Source: a virus
IMG/VR virus record: IMGVR_UViG_3300040806_001491
Span: 1-61,545 of that record
Reading direction: 5' to 3' (one strand)
Length of the DNA: 61,545 nucleotides
Under the pieces are notes generated by a model. The model did not search any database. It was not told where the DNA came from and saw nothing but the letters and a program-made list of their open reading frames with translations. A program made the translations under genes and the position numbers. Below, one piece after another: positions 48,167 through 56,916 of the stretch; position 1 is the stretch's first letter; every line of letters begins with the position of its first letter.

Positions 48167-50790
48167 TATCCTAACCTCGGGTCATATGAATCAGGGTTTG
48201 GACTTTCAATCCAAGTCATATCCCATGTTCCATCTGCATTTTTCTTATTTTCAAGGTATCCTAAATCTTTAGGTCTACCTAAATCGTATCCTCTTGCTGT
48301 TCCTGCAATAGCCATACGCATGTTTCCTACAATGTCAGGTTTACCTAGGTCTCTATAACGTTCACCTAGATATGCTGCACACACAGCACATGAAGTTTCT
48401 ACGTCTGTCAACAACACTGTTGGGTCGTCAACAATAGTTACAGCAAAAGGATTGTATGCTTCTTTTGCTGGATCGTTTTGTGTAGGGTCGCTTTCGTCTT
48501 GTATAAGAGTTTCGTCAATTAAGCCTGCAAGTTTACCATAACGTTGGTGATTTGCTTTACCTGTTAACTGAATTAATCCTCTACCAATAAACTTAGCACC
48601 ATCACCTGGTGTTGTATTTCCTAGACCACGTCCTGTGCTGTTTCCTGGACCGTAAACTAATTCAAAGAATTGAGGATCATCTTGTTTAATCGTTGTAAGC
48701 TCTGCATCACTAACTTGTCTTGCTCCGCGGAAAATACTTCTAATTCTTTCATTACTAGTACCTCCGTATCCTCTTTCTGATTTTAATTGTAAGCCAGACT
48801 CTGTTTCAGCACATGCAATAGCAGCAAAAATTTCATCAGTGTTGAATCCTGCAATTTCTCTAAGTTTTTGTGCAAAGATTCTAGTAAGTGCTTTCTTTTC
48901 GATTTCAACAGCCGGTGGATCAGGTGGTATGCTTGCAGCACCTTGTGACGAGTATCCAGTACTACCTTCAACTCCGGCGCCGCCGCTATTGTAAAAGCTA
49001 GGTTGTGATCCACTTTGAGCAAATGTTCCGCCCGGTCCTCTATTAAATGTATCAGGCGTAGCTGGTGGGTAACTTTCTCCAGTTTGTCCGCCTGCTCTAG
49101 TTTTTTCTGGAGTGTACTCTGCTGGATTAATATGTTCGTGTTCAAACCAAGGCTCAATCTGAGGAACGCGAGTAGTAGCAAATGCTACTTCCGGCGGAGT
49201 AGGATCAAACACATTTGGAGCTGCTGGTATAATAGCATTTGCTGGTTCTGGTGGTGCAGCTGGCTCTGCTCCTTGAATGTCAACATTTGCATCTGACTTA
49301 ATTTGTGTATCGGAGGTTGACTTCATTCCAATAGTTGCTTCACTGTTAACTAATATACTTCCTACAGCCTTAACACCTATTGCATTACCCGATTGTATTT
49401 TTGTTGCTAACGAACTAATTTGACTTAGTTCTGCTTTTGTTTCTACTTTAATATTTCCAAGAGCTTTTAAATCGTATTCACCATCTGTTGTTAAACGTAT
49501 ATGACCGCAGCCTTCAATACCAACACTAGTTGTACTTCCTATAGCAAGATGATCAGCAGAAAGAATACTTGTCTGTCCTTGCGCTGCGGTTTCTAAGTCT
49601 CCGTTAGCATATGCTATAAAATTTTCTTGTGCATTTAGAGATACATTTGTTCCCGACGAAACAGCCCAATCTTTACCTGCTACAAAATTAGTTGTTAAAC
49701 TACTGTTTACTCTTACTGTTTCTGCAACTAGGTTAAAGTCTTTACTTGCTGTTAAATTAATATCTCTTGCTGCGGTAAAGTTTAAATCATTAGAACTGTG
49801 TACACTTACACTGTCTGCGGCATAGATATCAATTTTACCGTTACTAGTCATTTCTATCCAACTAGTTCCTCGACCGTTTGCAATATAAATTAAATCTTCT
49901 GAATTGTGTAATAATATTTGATGACCTGTTCTAGTTCTTAAACGCACACATTCATTATGAGGGATAGATCTATCACCTTCTTCACCGTTACGAACATTTG
50001 AATATTCCATTGGACTATCTTTTGGATGTCCTCTACGTATAAGTTTATCATCGCCGTCGTCGAAAACTAGACTACTTCCACCGAGTCTACTACTAGGAAT
50101 ATTTGCTGTACCTTCGTGCGGGCCTTGAGGAGTAGAAGGAGCGCCATTTCTTTTATCCAACGGTCCAGGAGTTGAAATTCCGTATACATTACTAGGTGCT
50201 TCTCTCCTTGAACTAGATGATGTTAAACCTCTAACTTCGTCGTCGATAAGACCTTGTGCTGCAAGTCTATTTGCAAAATCTTGATTTACAGGTTTAGGAT
50301 ATCTTGTAGGTTCTCTATCTGTAGGATTAGTAATAAACTTGTTGTATTCACCAACTGGAAGTTTTCTATTATTATCAGTAGTGTTAAACTTTGTAGTAAC
50401 TCTAGGCTCTGGAATCATGAAGTTCATAAATTCGTCTTGAACACAACCTATCCAAAATCCTCTAGCCATATTGCCTTCTGCAAAAATAACTAATACTCTT
50501 GAACCAACATCAGGAGGAACAAACCAAAATCCATAACTTTTTTGTGTAGTTTGGTATGAGTCATTCCTGTTATTACCGTTTAGTGGAGTAGTTCCATAAA
50601 ACGGATTCATATATCGAACTGTGATTATTTGTCCGCTACGCTGTGGCTGGTTTCCTGAGCCTGAAGACTTTAATAATTCAACTTGAAGTCCTCCCATAAA
50701 TTTTGGGTCAAGATGATTTACAACAACAGCTTCGTACGGTCCTGGATTATCTAAAGGACGTTCGACGCCAGTTCGTCTTTCAGTAGGCAT
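48166..50790 (-). CDS. gp5: gp5-like baseplate spike with C-terminal GH19-like lysozyme
   Basis: This 874-residue protein has three parts. Residues about 10-130 (NPGPYEAVVVNHLDPKFMGGLQVELL, VGSRVLVIFAEGNMARGFWIGCVQDE) are an OB-fold spike domain as in T4 gp5. Residues about 290-510 are short repeats (KIDIYAADSVSVHSSNDLNFTAARDINLTASKDFNL and similar) expected to form a triple beta-helix needle. From about 628 a GH19-like domain follows with ACAETESGLQ and GDGAKFIGRGLIQLTGKANHQRYG. In T4 the lysozyme sits before the needle, whereas here a chitinase-type lysin is at the C-terminus. It pierces and digests the cell wall during injection. Confidence 0.85.
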   Translation of the reverse strand: MPTERRTGVERPLDNPGPYEAVVVNHLDPKFMGGLQVELLKSSGSGNQPQRSGQIITVRYMNPFYGTTPLNGNNRNDSYQTTQKSYGFWFVPPDVGSRVLVIFAEGNMARGFWIGCVQDEFMNFMIPEPRVTTKFNTTDNNRKLPVGEYNKFITNPTDREPTRYPKPVNQDFANRLAAQGLIDDEVRGLTSSSSRREAPSNVYGISTPGPLDKRNGAPSTPQGPHEGTANIPSSRLGGSSLVFDDGDDKLIRRGHPKDSPMEYSNVRNGEEGDRSIPHNECVRLRTRTGHQILLHNSEDLIYIANGRGTSWIEMTSNGKIDIYAADSVSVHSSNDLNFTAARDINLTASKDFNLVAETVRVNSSLTTNFVAGKDWAVSSGTNVSLNAQENFIAYANGDLETAAQGQTSILSADHLAIGSTTSVGIEGCGHIRLTTDGEYDLKALGNIKVETKAELSQISSLATKIQSGNAIGVKAVGSILVNSEATIGMKSTSDTQIKSDANVDIQGAEPAAPPEPANAIIPAAPNVFDPTPPEVAFATTRVPQIEPWFEHEHINPAEYTPEKTRAGGQTGESYPPATPDTFNRGPGGTFAQSGSQPSFYNSGGAGVEGSTGYSSQGAASIPPDPPAVEIEKKALTRIFAQKLREIAGFNTDEIFAAIACAETESGLQLKSERGYGGTSNERIRSIFRGARQVSDAELTTIKQDDPQFFELVYGPGNSTGRGLGNTTPGDGAKFIGRGLIQLTGKANHQRYGKLAGLIDETLIQDESDPTQNDPAKEAYNPFAVTIVDDPTVLLTDVETSCAVCAAYLGERYRDLGKPDIVGNMRMAIAGTARGYDLGRPKDLGYLENKKNADGTWDMTWIESPNPDSYDPRLG

Positions 50791-53700
50791 TAAGTAACTC
50801 CTCCGGTTCGTGATATTGTGTTAACAGCACTATTAACTTGGTTTCTTAAATCTTCAGATGACAAACTTGATGTTGCTGCATTTAAAGCAGAAGTTGCTTG
50901 CCCTGCAAGATTTTGAATACTACTTGTATCTAGTCCTGCTGTAAGCCCTCCAGCAGCAGATCTGATGTCCTCTGCAGATATTGGTAAGCCAGTAATATCT
51001 AAACTTGTAATTTGAGATTGTAAATCTCCAAGATTTAATTGACTAAATTGTGATTGTAAATCTCCTAATTGTCCTGATAAATTTAGTTCAGAAAATTGAC
51101 TTGCAATATCACTAGGTATGTTTATTTGTTCACCGCCAAACGAAACATTTACATTTGGCATTATATCAGTGAATCCTACATTAAATGCATTTTGAAGTTT
51201 TTCTTCAACTGTTAAAGGAATATTAATAGCTTCTTGAACATTAGTAACAATACCACTTGCAAGTGTTGGATCATTATTAATATTATTAGCAGCATCGCCT
51301 TGTATAAACGGAGTATTTTCACCCGGGGTTCCTGACTCTCCTGTGTCTAGAGGTTGGTTTGGTACTCTAAATGCTTTTAAAGTTTGTGTAAATGTTCCTC
51401 CACTAAATTCGTTATCTACTTGTGTTAACCTATATAGACCACTAAATGCATTTACCGGAACACTGGAATTTGGAAACGATAGTAAACCATTGTCGCCGAT
51501 GTCTACAGGCGTTCTAAAATTAATAATAAAATGTACCTCGTTTCTTTGATAATCGAGAGAACCATCTGCGTTGATAGTAGGAACATTACCCGGACCACTA
51601 CTATAGTTTCCCATGCCGCTGTCGGCTATAAAATAAGGATCTCCCATTATTTTCATTTCGATGTTAATCATGTCAACACCTTCAACAAGGGCTTTTTGAA
51701 ATTGTCGAGCAACGGTTATTTCTGGAGTTTCTGTTCCTCTAGCGCCTCCGGCTCTATTTTCTTCGTTAGTATCTTCTACAACGGGAGCCGTTCCGCTTTG
51801 ACTTACAACTTGATTTCCTGGATTTTCTACTAGAGTTGTTTGCTGAGTAGGAGCAACACCATCATTTGCCTGTGTTCTAGTATCGCTAGAACTCATGCCA
51901 CCGTCAGCTCGTTTAGATTGAAAATATGCAAATTTAAAATCTATGCTAAAATCTAATATGTCTTTGTTTTTTCCTGTATAGATATAATTGTAAACTTTAC
52001 TTACATTTCTTGCTATTTCTTCAGTACCGACTGTAGCTGTGCTAGGTTGTTGAAAATGACTACTTTGTACTTCGTACATTAATACACGATACACATAAAT
52101 TTTTGGATTGTCGCCGGTTGCCGAAACAGAGTTAGTATTTTCTAATAAAAAGCATTGACTGTCAATTCTAAACCAAGGAATATTTCCTCGACCATTCTCT
52201 AATGTTGAAGCAGCAGCCTTTCCATACTCACTTACTAGCACAAGTTCTTCAATAATTTTTTCAATTTTAGTGCCTTTTTTCCATTTAAAAGTTCGCAAGT
52301 CTTCAGATACTTGCATTGCGCCGCCGTTTGTAAAAATCTTTTTAGTTTCGTCCCATTCAAACGCTGCAATGCCAAACGGGGTATCTCCGCCTTTAAATAC
52401 ACTAGATGCTATTTTGCATTTACCTATATCATTGACTGTTGATTCGTTTTGTACTGTTTGTCTAATATTGTCAGCTGTTTGAGAACTTGCTTCTAGTCCT
52501 AACAGTCTACTTCTATATGCATTAAAATTGCTCGGAACTGGAACATTAGGATTTCCTGAAATACTTGCAAAAACTTCTTCGTCTGTTAGTCCTTCAGTAC
52601 TTGCTAAACTGATAGTAGCTCTATTTGTGTTATCAGGCTGTCCGCCTTGAATACTAGATGCAGGGTCTTTTGGAAAAATTATAATGTATTCGTCTTGTTT
52701 ACTAGTTGTTTGTGTTTGTGTTGCTTCTAATATTCTTGTATTAAGTAATGTTGTTAAACTCTTACCTCCAGTTTGTAAAAGTTCTACTAAATCACCGCCT
52801 TGTATTTCAACATCTGTTTTTGTGCTTTGAACAGTATCTTGAAGTGTTTGTTCATTCCATGCAATAGCTCTAACATCATATGTACAACCTCCTTCGTTAA
52901 CATTAAATTCCATATTAACTAATGTGATCGGAATTACTCTTCTTAAATTTCCGTCTGTGCTAATTTTTCCATCATCGTCGTATCCTATCCATTCTATAAT
53001 TAAGTAATACGGTGCTTTATTAAAATTAGTGATTCCTTTTTTCTGTGCAGCAACAATACAACTCTGCAGGAAAAGTCCCATACTGTATGGTTCAGTTACT
53101 TGAAATGAAATATTTGTTGCGTTTGATGTTCGTGTTCTAGTAGTTGGAGCAATAATAGCACCAATCTCTATATTATCTATAAAAAATTCTAACCCTTCGC
53201 CGCCTTCTGGTGTTGCTCCTTTTGTTGGGCCACCGCCGCTATTAATAATAACTGTTTCAGGAGTTGATCTCCTATAAGTATTAATCGGGTCATTTACTTC
53301 ATCAGTGCTTAACATACCAAAAACAAATCTATAATTTACACTGGCATATTTTTCTAAGACATTATCTAATGCATTTGGTGTTGAATATCCAGAAGTATTA
53401 CTTCCGTTATAAGAAGATCCGTTGTTAGCTGATGTTGAACTTCCTGAGGATGGTGAAAAATCTAAAGAAAATTCTTGTTGTATAAAGTCATTAAATAAAT
53501 CTTCAATTTGATCTTCTAACAAATTTTTAAAACTAGCACCGTCAAACTTTGCAATAGCATCGGTTAGTAGGCCGCCGCCTTCGTTTAGAACATTAATAGC
53601 ATTTCCTAAATTAGACTGTGTTAGCCCCGAATTAATAAGACCTTCAATGTCACTAGCAGCACCTGCTATTCCGTTTTCTAGATCTTGAGCAAACGCGGTA

Positions 53701-53792
53701 GCTTCAGATCTCAAAGAATCAACTTGCGAATTAAGTTTGTTCTGGATCTGATTTCCTAGATTATTCAAAGACCTAGTTGGATTAATTGCCAT
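50790..53792 (-). CDS. Large baseplate hub-associated virion protein (1000 residues)
   Basis: The gene sits between gp53 and the gp5-like spike, as expected for a hub component. The N-terminal 100 residues are helical and low-complexity (IQNKLNSQVDSLRSEATAFAQDLENG). The middle (IGAIIAPTTRTRTSNATNISFQVTEPYSMGLFLQSCIVAAQKKG, GGCTYDVRAIAWNEQTLQDTVQ) is beta-rich and resembles hub-type domains such as gp27 without clear identity. The C-terminus is again helical (LSGQLGDLQSQFSQLNLGDLQSQITSL) with heptad-like repeats. It may combine hub and tail-associated functions. It overlaps the spike gene by 1 base and follows gp53 by 1 base. Confidence 0.55.
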   Translation of the reverse strand: MAINPTRSLNNLGNQIQNKLNSQVDSLRSEATAFAQDLENGIAGAASDIEGLINSGLTQSNLGNAINVLNEGGGLLTDAIAKFDGASFKNLLEDQIEDLFNDFIQQEFSLDFSPSSGSSTSANNGSSYNGSNTSGYSTPNALDNVLEKYASVNYRFVFGMLSTDEVNDPINTYRRSTPETVIINSGGGPTKGATPEGGEGLEFFIDNIEIGAIIAPTTRTRTSNATNISFQVTEPYSMGLFLQSCIVAAQKKGITNFNKAPYYLIIEWIGYDDDGKISTDGNLRRVIPITLVNMEFNVNEGGCTYDVRAIAWNEQTLQDTVQSTKTDVEIQGGDLVELLQTGGKSLTTLLNTRILEATQTQTTSKQDEYIIIFPKDPASSIQGGQPDNTNRATISLASTEGLTDEEVFASISGNPNVPVPSNFNAYRSRLLGLEASSQTADNIRQTVQNESTVNDIGKCKIASSVFKGGDTPFGIAAFEWDETKKIFTNGGAMQVSEDLRTFKWKKGTKIEKIIEELVLVSEYGKAAASTLENGRGNIPWFRIDSQCFLLENTNSVSATGDNPKIYVYRVLMYEVQSSHFQQPSTATVGTEEIARNVSKVYNYIYTGKNKDILDFSIDFKFAYFQSKRADGGMSSSDTRTQANDGVAPTQQTTLVENPGNQVVSQSGTAPVVEDTNEENRAGGARGTETPEITVARQFQKALVEGVDMINIEMKIMGDPYFIADSGMGNYSSGPGNVPTINADGSLDYQRNEVHFIINFRTPVDIGDNGLLSFPNSSVPVNAFSGLYRLTQVDNEFSGGTFTQTLKAFRVPNQPLDTGESGTPGENTPFIQGDAANNINNDPTLASGIVTNVQEAINIPLTVEEKLQNAFNVGFTDIMPNVNVSFGGEQINIPSDIASQFSELNLSGQLGDLQSQFSQLNLGDLQSQITSLDITGLPISAEDIRSAAGGLTAGLDTSSIQNLAGQATSALNAATSSLSSEDLRNQVNSAVNTISRTGGVT

Positions 53793-53793
53793 A

Positions 53794-54096
53794 TTATATT
53801 CCTAGTGTTCTTTTTAAGGCTGCTTCTTGTGGTATATAAATTTTAACTCCTGGTATTAAATCAAACACAGGATCTTTTAGTACATCCATATTTCTTTGTG
53901 CAAATACCCACCAAAGTTTTGGTGTGCCGTATACCGCTTGGGCTAGCAAGTCAGGTCTGTGAGTGTAAATTGGTTCTATTTCATATAACGGATCGTCATC
54001 ACTAGCTGGTATAGCTCGAATACGTAATATATCAAGATATTGATTTTGTTTTACTTTTGTACCATAATAGGGACTTGTTTTTTTATATGCCGACAT
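53794..54096 (-). CDS. gp53: Baseplate wedge subunit gp53
   Basis: This 100-residue protein has the gp53 pattern: LDILRIRAIPA, YTHRPDLLAQAVYGTPKLWWVFAQRN, and VFDLIPGVKIYIPQEA at the end, a LysM-like fold that helps close the wedge. It is about half the length of T4 gp53, which is usual in marine T4-like phages. It follows gp48 with a one-base overlap and precedes the hub candidate. Confidence 0.85.
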   Translation of the reverse strand: MSAYKKTSPYYGTKVKQNQYLDILRIRAIPASDDDPLYEIEPIYTHRPDLLAQAVYGTPKLWWVFAQRNMDVLKDPVFDLIPGVKIYIPQEAALKRTLGI

Positions 54097-54938
54097 TAGA
54101 TAAATCCTTCTCCGTCTAAGTCACCTTTGATAAAGGAATTTAAATTGAAGGAAGAAACTTTCTTTCTACTGTACATTGGTTGTACAGTAACAGCAAATTG
54201 ACTTTGTGCAGGTACCCAACCTGTTTTTGCAGAAGTTTGTGCAGATCTACTCTGTCCTGTTGCGGCTTGAAAAATTTCTTCTTCTGTTAATGTATCTCCT
54301 ACGTCAACATCCATAATATCACGAGAATCTGCAGATCCGTTTAAGCCTGTTTTTATGTAATCTACATCTGCTGGTAAATCAATATTAAACGTTGTGACTA
54401 CAACAGGAACATTATTAAAAACAAAATCGCCGTATCCATTGAGTTTTACTATTGGTGGTGGGGCGCCTAAATTTTGACCCGCACCGTAAAACATTTTAGT
54501 TACACTTCTTAAATAATGTAGTACAGCAATCCAATATTTGGCGTCAACCGCATTTTCAACAAAAAAATCTCCTACAATAGTAAAGTTTTCAGTACTACTA
54601 TTCTGGTAGTTGAAGAAAGGATAATTAGTATGTATAGGTTGTAATGCATTATAATTAGCACTATGGTTCATAATAATAGACGGAGTATAAGGAAATACTA
54701 ATCCATCTGTTTCTTTGAGTGGTGCAAGTATCGGACTATTATTAAAGGCATCAATGTCTGGCAAACTAAGTCTTACTCGCCAGTCACTGTCATTAAATGA
54801 AGCCGTAGACGGAGTTTTAACATTGCCAGAAAGAGCGTTTCTTAAACTAGGTGTACCAAATAAGTCACCAAGGGGTCCTAGTTGTCCTTTGATACTTCCT
54901 ACCGCTTTGTCTGCGAATCCTTTTAAAAAATTAGCCAT
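54096..54938 (-). CDS. gp48: Baseplate tail-tube cap protein gp48-like
   Basis: This 280-residue protein matches the tube-initiation proteins of T4-like phages: WRVRLSLPD, VFPYTPSIIMNHSANYN, ENAVDAKYWIAVLHYLRSVTKMFYG and LNGYGDFVFNNVPVVVTTF, with a C-terminal FAVTVQPMYSRKK. gp48 and gp54 are related, and either identity is possible; gp48 is favoured because no second copy is in the window. AGGAGA lies 8 nt before the ATG, and a late box at 54958-54965 follows. It is the first gene of the minus-strand baseplate operon that runs to 47402. Confidence 0.75.
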   Translation of the reverse strand: MANFLKGFADKAVGSIKGQLGPLGDLFGTPSLRNALSGNVKTPSTASFNDSDWRVRLSLPDIDAFNNSPILAPLKETDGLVFPYTPSIIMNHSANYNALQPIHTNYPFFNYQNSSTENFTIVGDFFVENAVDAKYWIAVLHYLRSVTKMFYGAGQNLGAPPPIVKLNGYGDFVFNNVPVVVTTFNIDLPADVDYIKTGLNGSADSRDIMDVDVGDTLTEEEIFQAATGQSRSAQTSAKTGWVPAQSQFAVTVQPMYSRKKVSSFNLNSFIKGDLDGEGFI

Positions 54939-54957
54939 TATGCATTCTCCTGTAAAG

Positions 54958-54965
54958 TATTTATT
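54958..54965 (-). promoter_or_regulatory. T4-type late promoter box (AATAAATA) overlapping the gp55 promoter
   Basis: TATTTATT on the plus strand reads AATAAATA on the minus strand, 20 nt before the gp48 ATG. Its last two bases (TT) are the first bases of the -35 TTGACT of the plus-strand gp55 promoter, so the two promoters share DNA. Confidence 0.75.
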
Positions 54966-54992
54966 GACTTTTTAAAGTACATAGTTTATAAT
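54964..54992 (+). promoter_or_regulatory. Sigma70 promoter of gp55
   Basis: TTGACT (54964-54969), a 17-nt spacer and TATAAT (54987-54992). The expected start is near 54999, giving a 15-nt leader with TTGGAGAAA before ATG 55014. It is read divergently from the late promoter of gp48. Confidence 0.85.
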
Positions 54993-55013
54993 AAGATATC
55001 AATTGGAGAAAAT

Positions 55014-55844
55014 ATGAGAAAAGTAAATTACCTTAACAATAAAGACATTTTAGCCGAAATACATAAGTCAAAGTCACGGTTTTGTAGCTTCATTGATCAG
55101 GACTATCACCAGTATGATATCATACTTACTGATGTTGAAAAAATCAACATCCGTACTATTGCAGAAGCAAAGCGTAACAAAGCAAAACGATTAGGTGATG
55201 CCGAGTATCAAAGAAGAAAGGCCAATGGTGAACGAGTAAAACAAGCAGAATGCGAAGTTGATTATAAAACTATCACTAAAGAAGAATTAATATTTCGCAT
55301 TATGACGTTTGATCATGTTCCTGAAGAGCCTGGTCGTAAGAAAAATCCTAAAACTGTAGCAGATACAAAAGTGAAACTAAACTTTCCTCCATTCCAACAT
55401 TATAAATTTGACGATGACGGCAATTTACAATGTGTAGGCAAAAGCCATTGGGTTGGCGGTATGGAAAACGGACACTTCAGTATGAAACATGCAAAGGCAA
55501 CAGACAAACTTGCTATGATGTGGATGAAACTATGTGAACGCTATGCAACTAGAGGAAATGTACGAGGATATACCTACAATGACGAAATGCGAGGACAAGC
55601 AATACTACAACTTGCACAAATTGGCTTACAATTTGACGAAAGCAAGTCAAATAATCCTTTTGCTTACTATACCGCTGCCGTTACTAATAGTTTTGTACGC
55701 ATTATTAACATAGAGAAACGAAATCAAAATATACGTGACGACATATTAGAAATGAACCATATGAATCCTAGTTATACAAGACAGTCTCAAGGAGAATGGG
55801 AAGCAGCCGTAAAACGTGAAAAAGAAAATCAAAATAATGGTTGA
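55014..55844 (+). CDS. gp55: Late-transcription sigma factor gp55
   Basis: This is a 276-residue protein. The region about 185-250 (YTYNDEMRGQAILQLAQIGLQFDESKSNNPFAYYTAAVTNSFVRIINIEKRNQNIRDDIL; key residues Y, DEM, FDE, NPFAYY, IEKR) is the sigma region 2-like core of gp55, which directs host RNA polymerase to the NATAAATA boxes listed here. T4 gp55 has 185 residues; here about 140 extra N-terminal residues contain basic stretches (EAKRNKAKRLGDAEYQRRKANGERVKQ). The promoter is sigma70-like, so it can be made before late genes. The stop codon overlaps the gp47 promoter -35 element. Confidence 0.85.
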   Translation: MRKVNYLNNKDILAEIHKSKSRFCSFIDQDYHQYDIILTDVEKINIRTIAEAKRNKAKRLGDAEYQRRKANGERVKQAECEVDYKTITKEELIFRIMTFDHVPEEPGRKKNPKTVADTKVKLNFPPFQHYKFDDDGNLQCVGKSHWVGGMENGHFSMKHAKATDKLAMMWMKLCERYATRGNVRGYTYNDEMRGQAILQLAQIGLQFDESKSNNPFAYYTAAVTNSFVRIINIEKRNQNIRDDILEMNHMNPSYTRQSQGEWEAAVKREKENQNNG

Positions 55845-55869
55845 CAAAAGTGTACAAATATCGTATACT
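55841..55869 (+). promoter_or_regulatory. Sigma70 promoter of gp47-gp46
   Basis: TTGACA (55841-55846), a 17-nt spacer and TATACT (55864-55869). The -35 element overlaps the stop codon of gp55. The predicted start is near 55876, followed by AGAGGA before the TTG start of gp47. Confidence 0.85.
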
Positions 55870-55898
55870 TTAACACAGTATGATAGAGGAATTTTATC

Positions 55899-56909
55899 TT
55901 GTTTAAGAAAGCTGCCGTTTTTACGGATATACATTTTGGACTAAAAAGTAATTCAAAGATACACAATCAAGATTGTGAAGAATTTGTTGACTGGTTTATA
56001 GCACAAGCTAAGGAAAACGGTTGTGAAACCGGTATTTTCTGTGGTGACTGGCATCACAACAGGAATAGTCTTAACCTTACAACCATGGACGCTACTATTC
56101 GTAGTTTAGAAAAACTAGGAAATAGTTTCGAACAGTTCTTTTACTTTCCTGGAAACCACGATTTGTACTACAAAGACAAGCGTGACATCCATTCTGTTGA
56201 GTTTGGCAAGTATGTGCCAGGCATAACAGTTGTAAACGAAATTTTAGAAAAAGAAGATGTTGCACTTATACCTTGGTTAGTAGGTGACGAATGGAAACAA
56301 ATAGAAAAAATTAAAGCCAAATATATGTTTGGACACTTTGAATTGCCAAGTTTTTATATGAATGCTATGGTTAAGATGCCTGATCATGGAGATTTGCGAC
56401 CACAACACTTTGTAAATCAAGATTATGTGTTTTCAGGACACTTCCATAAACGTCAAGTACAAGGTAAAATTCATTACATTGGTAATGCATTTCCGCACAA
56501 TTATGCAGATGCATGGGACGATGAACGTGGCATGATGATACTTGACAAAGAAAATAGTGAAGAACCAAGGTACATCAATTGGCCAGACTGTCCGAAATAT
56601 AGAACTGTAAAATTGTCTCAGTTATTAGATCCTAATTCGGATATCATTAAAAGTAAGATGTATTTGCGTGTTACTATTGACGTTCCGATTAGCTATGAGG
56701 AAGCACAGTTTATTAAGGAAACGTATATTAATCAATACGATTGTAGAGAAATTACACTTATTCCTCAAAAACAAGTAGAAGAAATTACAACAGACGTTGA
56801 CATTACACAATTTGAAAGTGTTGATCAAATTGTAACGAATGAGATTGTAGCTATCGAAAGTGAGAGCTACAAAACAAAAACACTACTAGACATATACAAT
56901 AATTTGTAG
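55899..56909 (+). CDS. gp47: Recombination nuclease subunit gp47 (Mre11/SbcD-like)
   Basis: The start is TTG 55899 with AGAGGA about 9 nt upstream; no ATG fits better. The 336-residue protein has all metallophosphoesterase motifs: DIH (10-12), GDWHH (49-53), GNHD (85-88), a His in GHFE (146) and GHFH (180-183). With gp46 it forms the Mn-dependent complex that resects DNA ends for recombination-dependent replication and host DNA breakdown. gp46 follows after 7 nt. Confidence 0.93.
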   Translation: MFKKAAVFTDIHFGLKSNSKIHNQDCEEFVDWFIAQAKENGCETGIFCGDWHHNRNSLNLTTMDATIRSLEKLGNSFEQFFYFPGNHDLYYKDKRDIHSVEFGKYVPGITVVNEILEKEDVALIPWLVGDEWKQIEKIKAKYMFGHFELPSFYMNAMVKMPDHGDLRPQHFVNQDYVFSGHFHKRQVQGKIHYIGNAFPHNYADAWDDERGMMILDKENSEEPRYINWPDCPKYRTVKLSQLLDPNSDIIKSKMYLRVTIDVPISYEEAQFIKETYINQYDCREITLIPQKQVEEITTDVDITQFESVDQIVTNEIVAIESESYKTKTLLDIYNNL

Positions 56910-56916
56910 GATTCCA

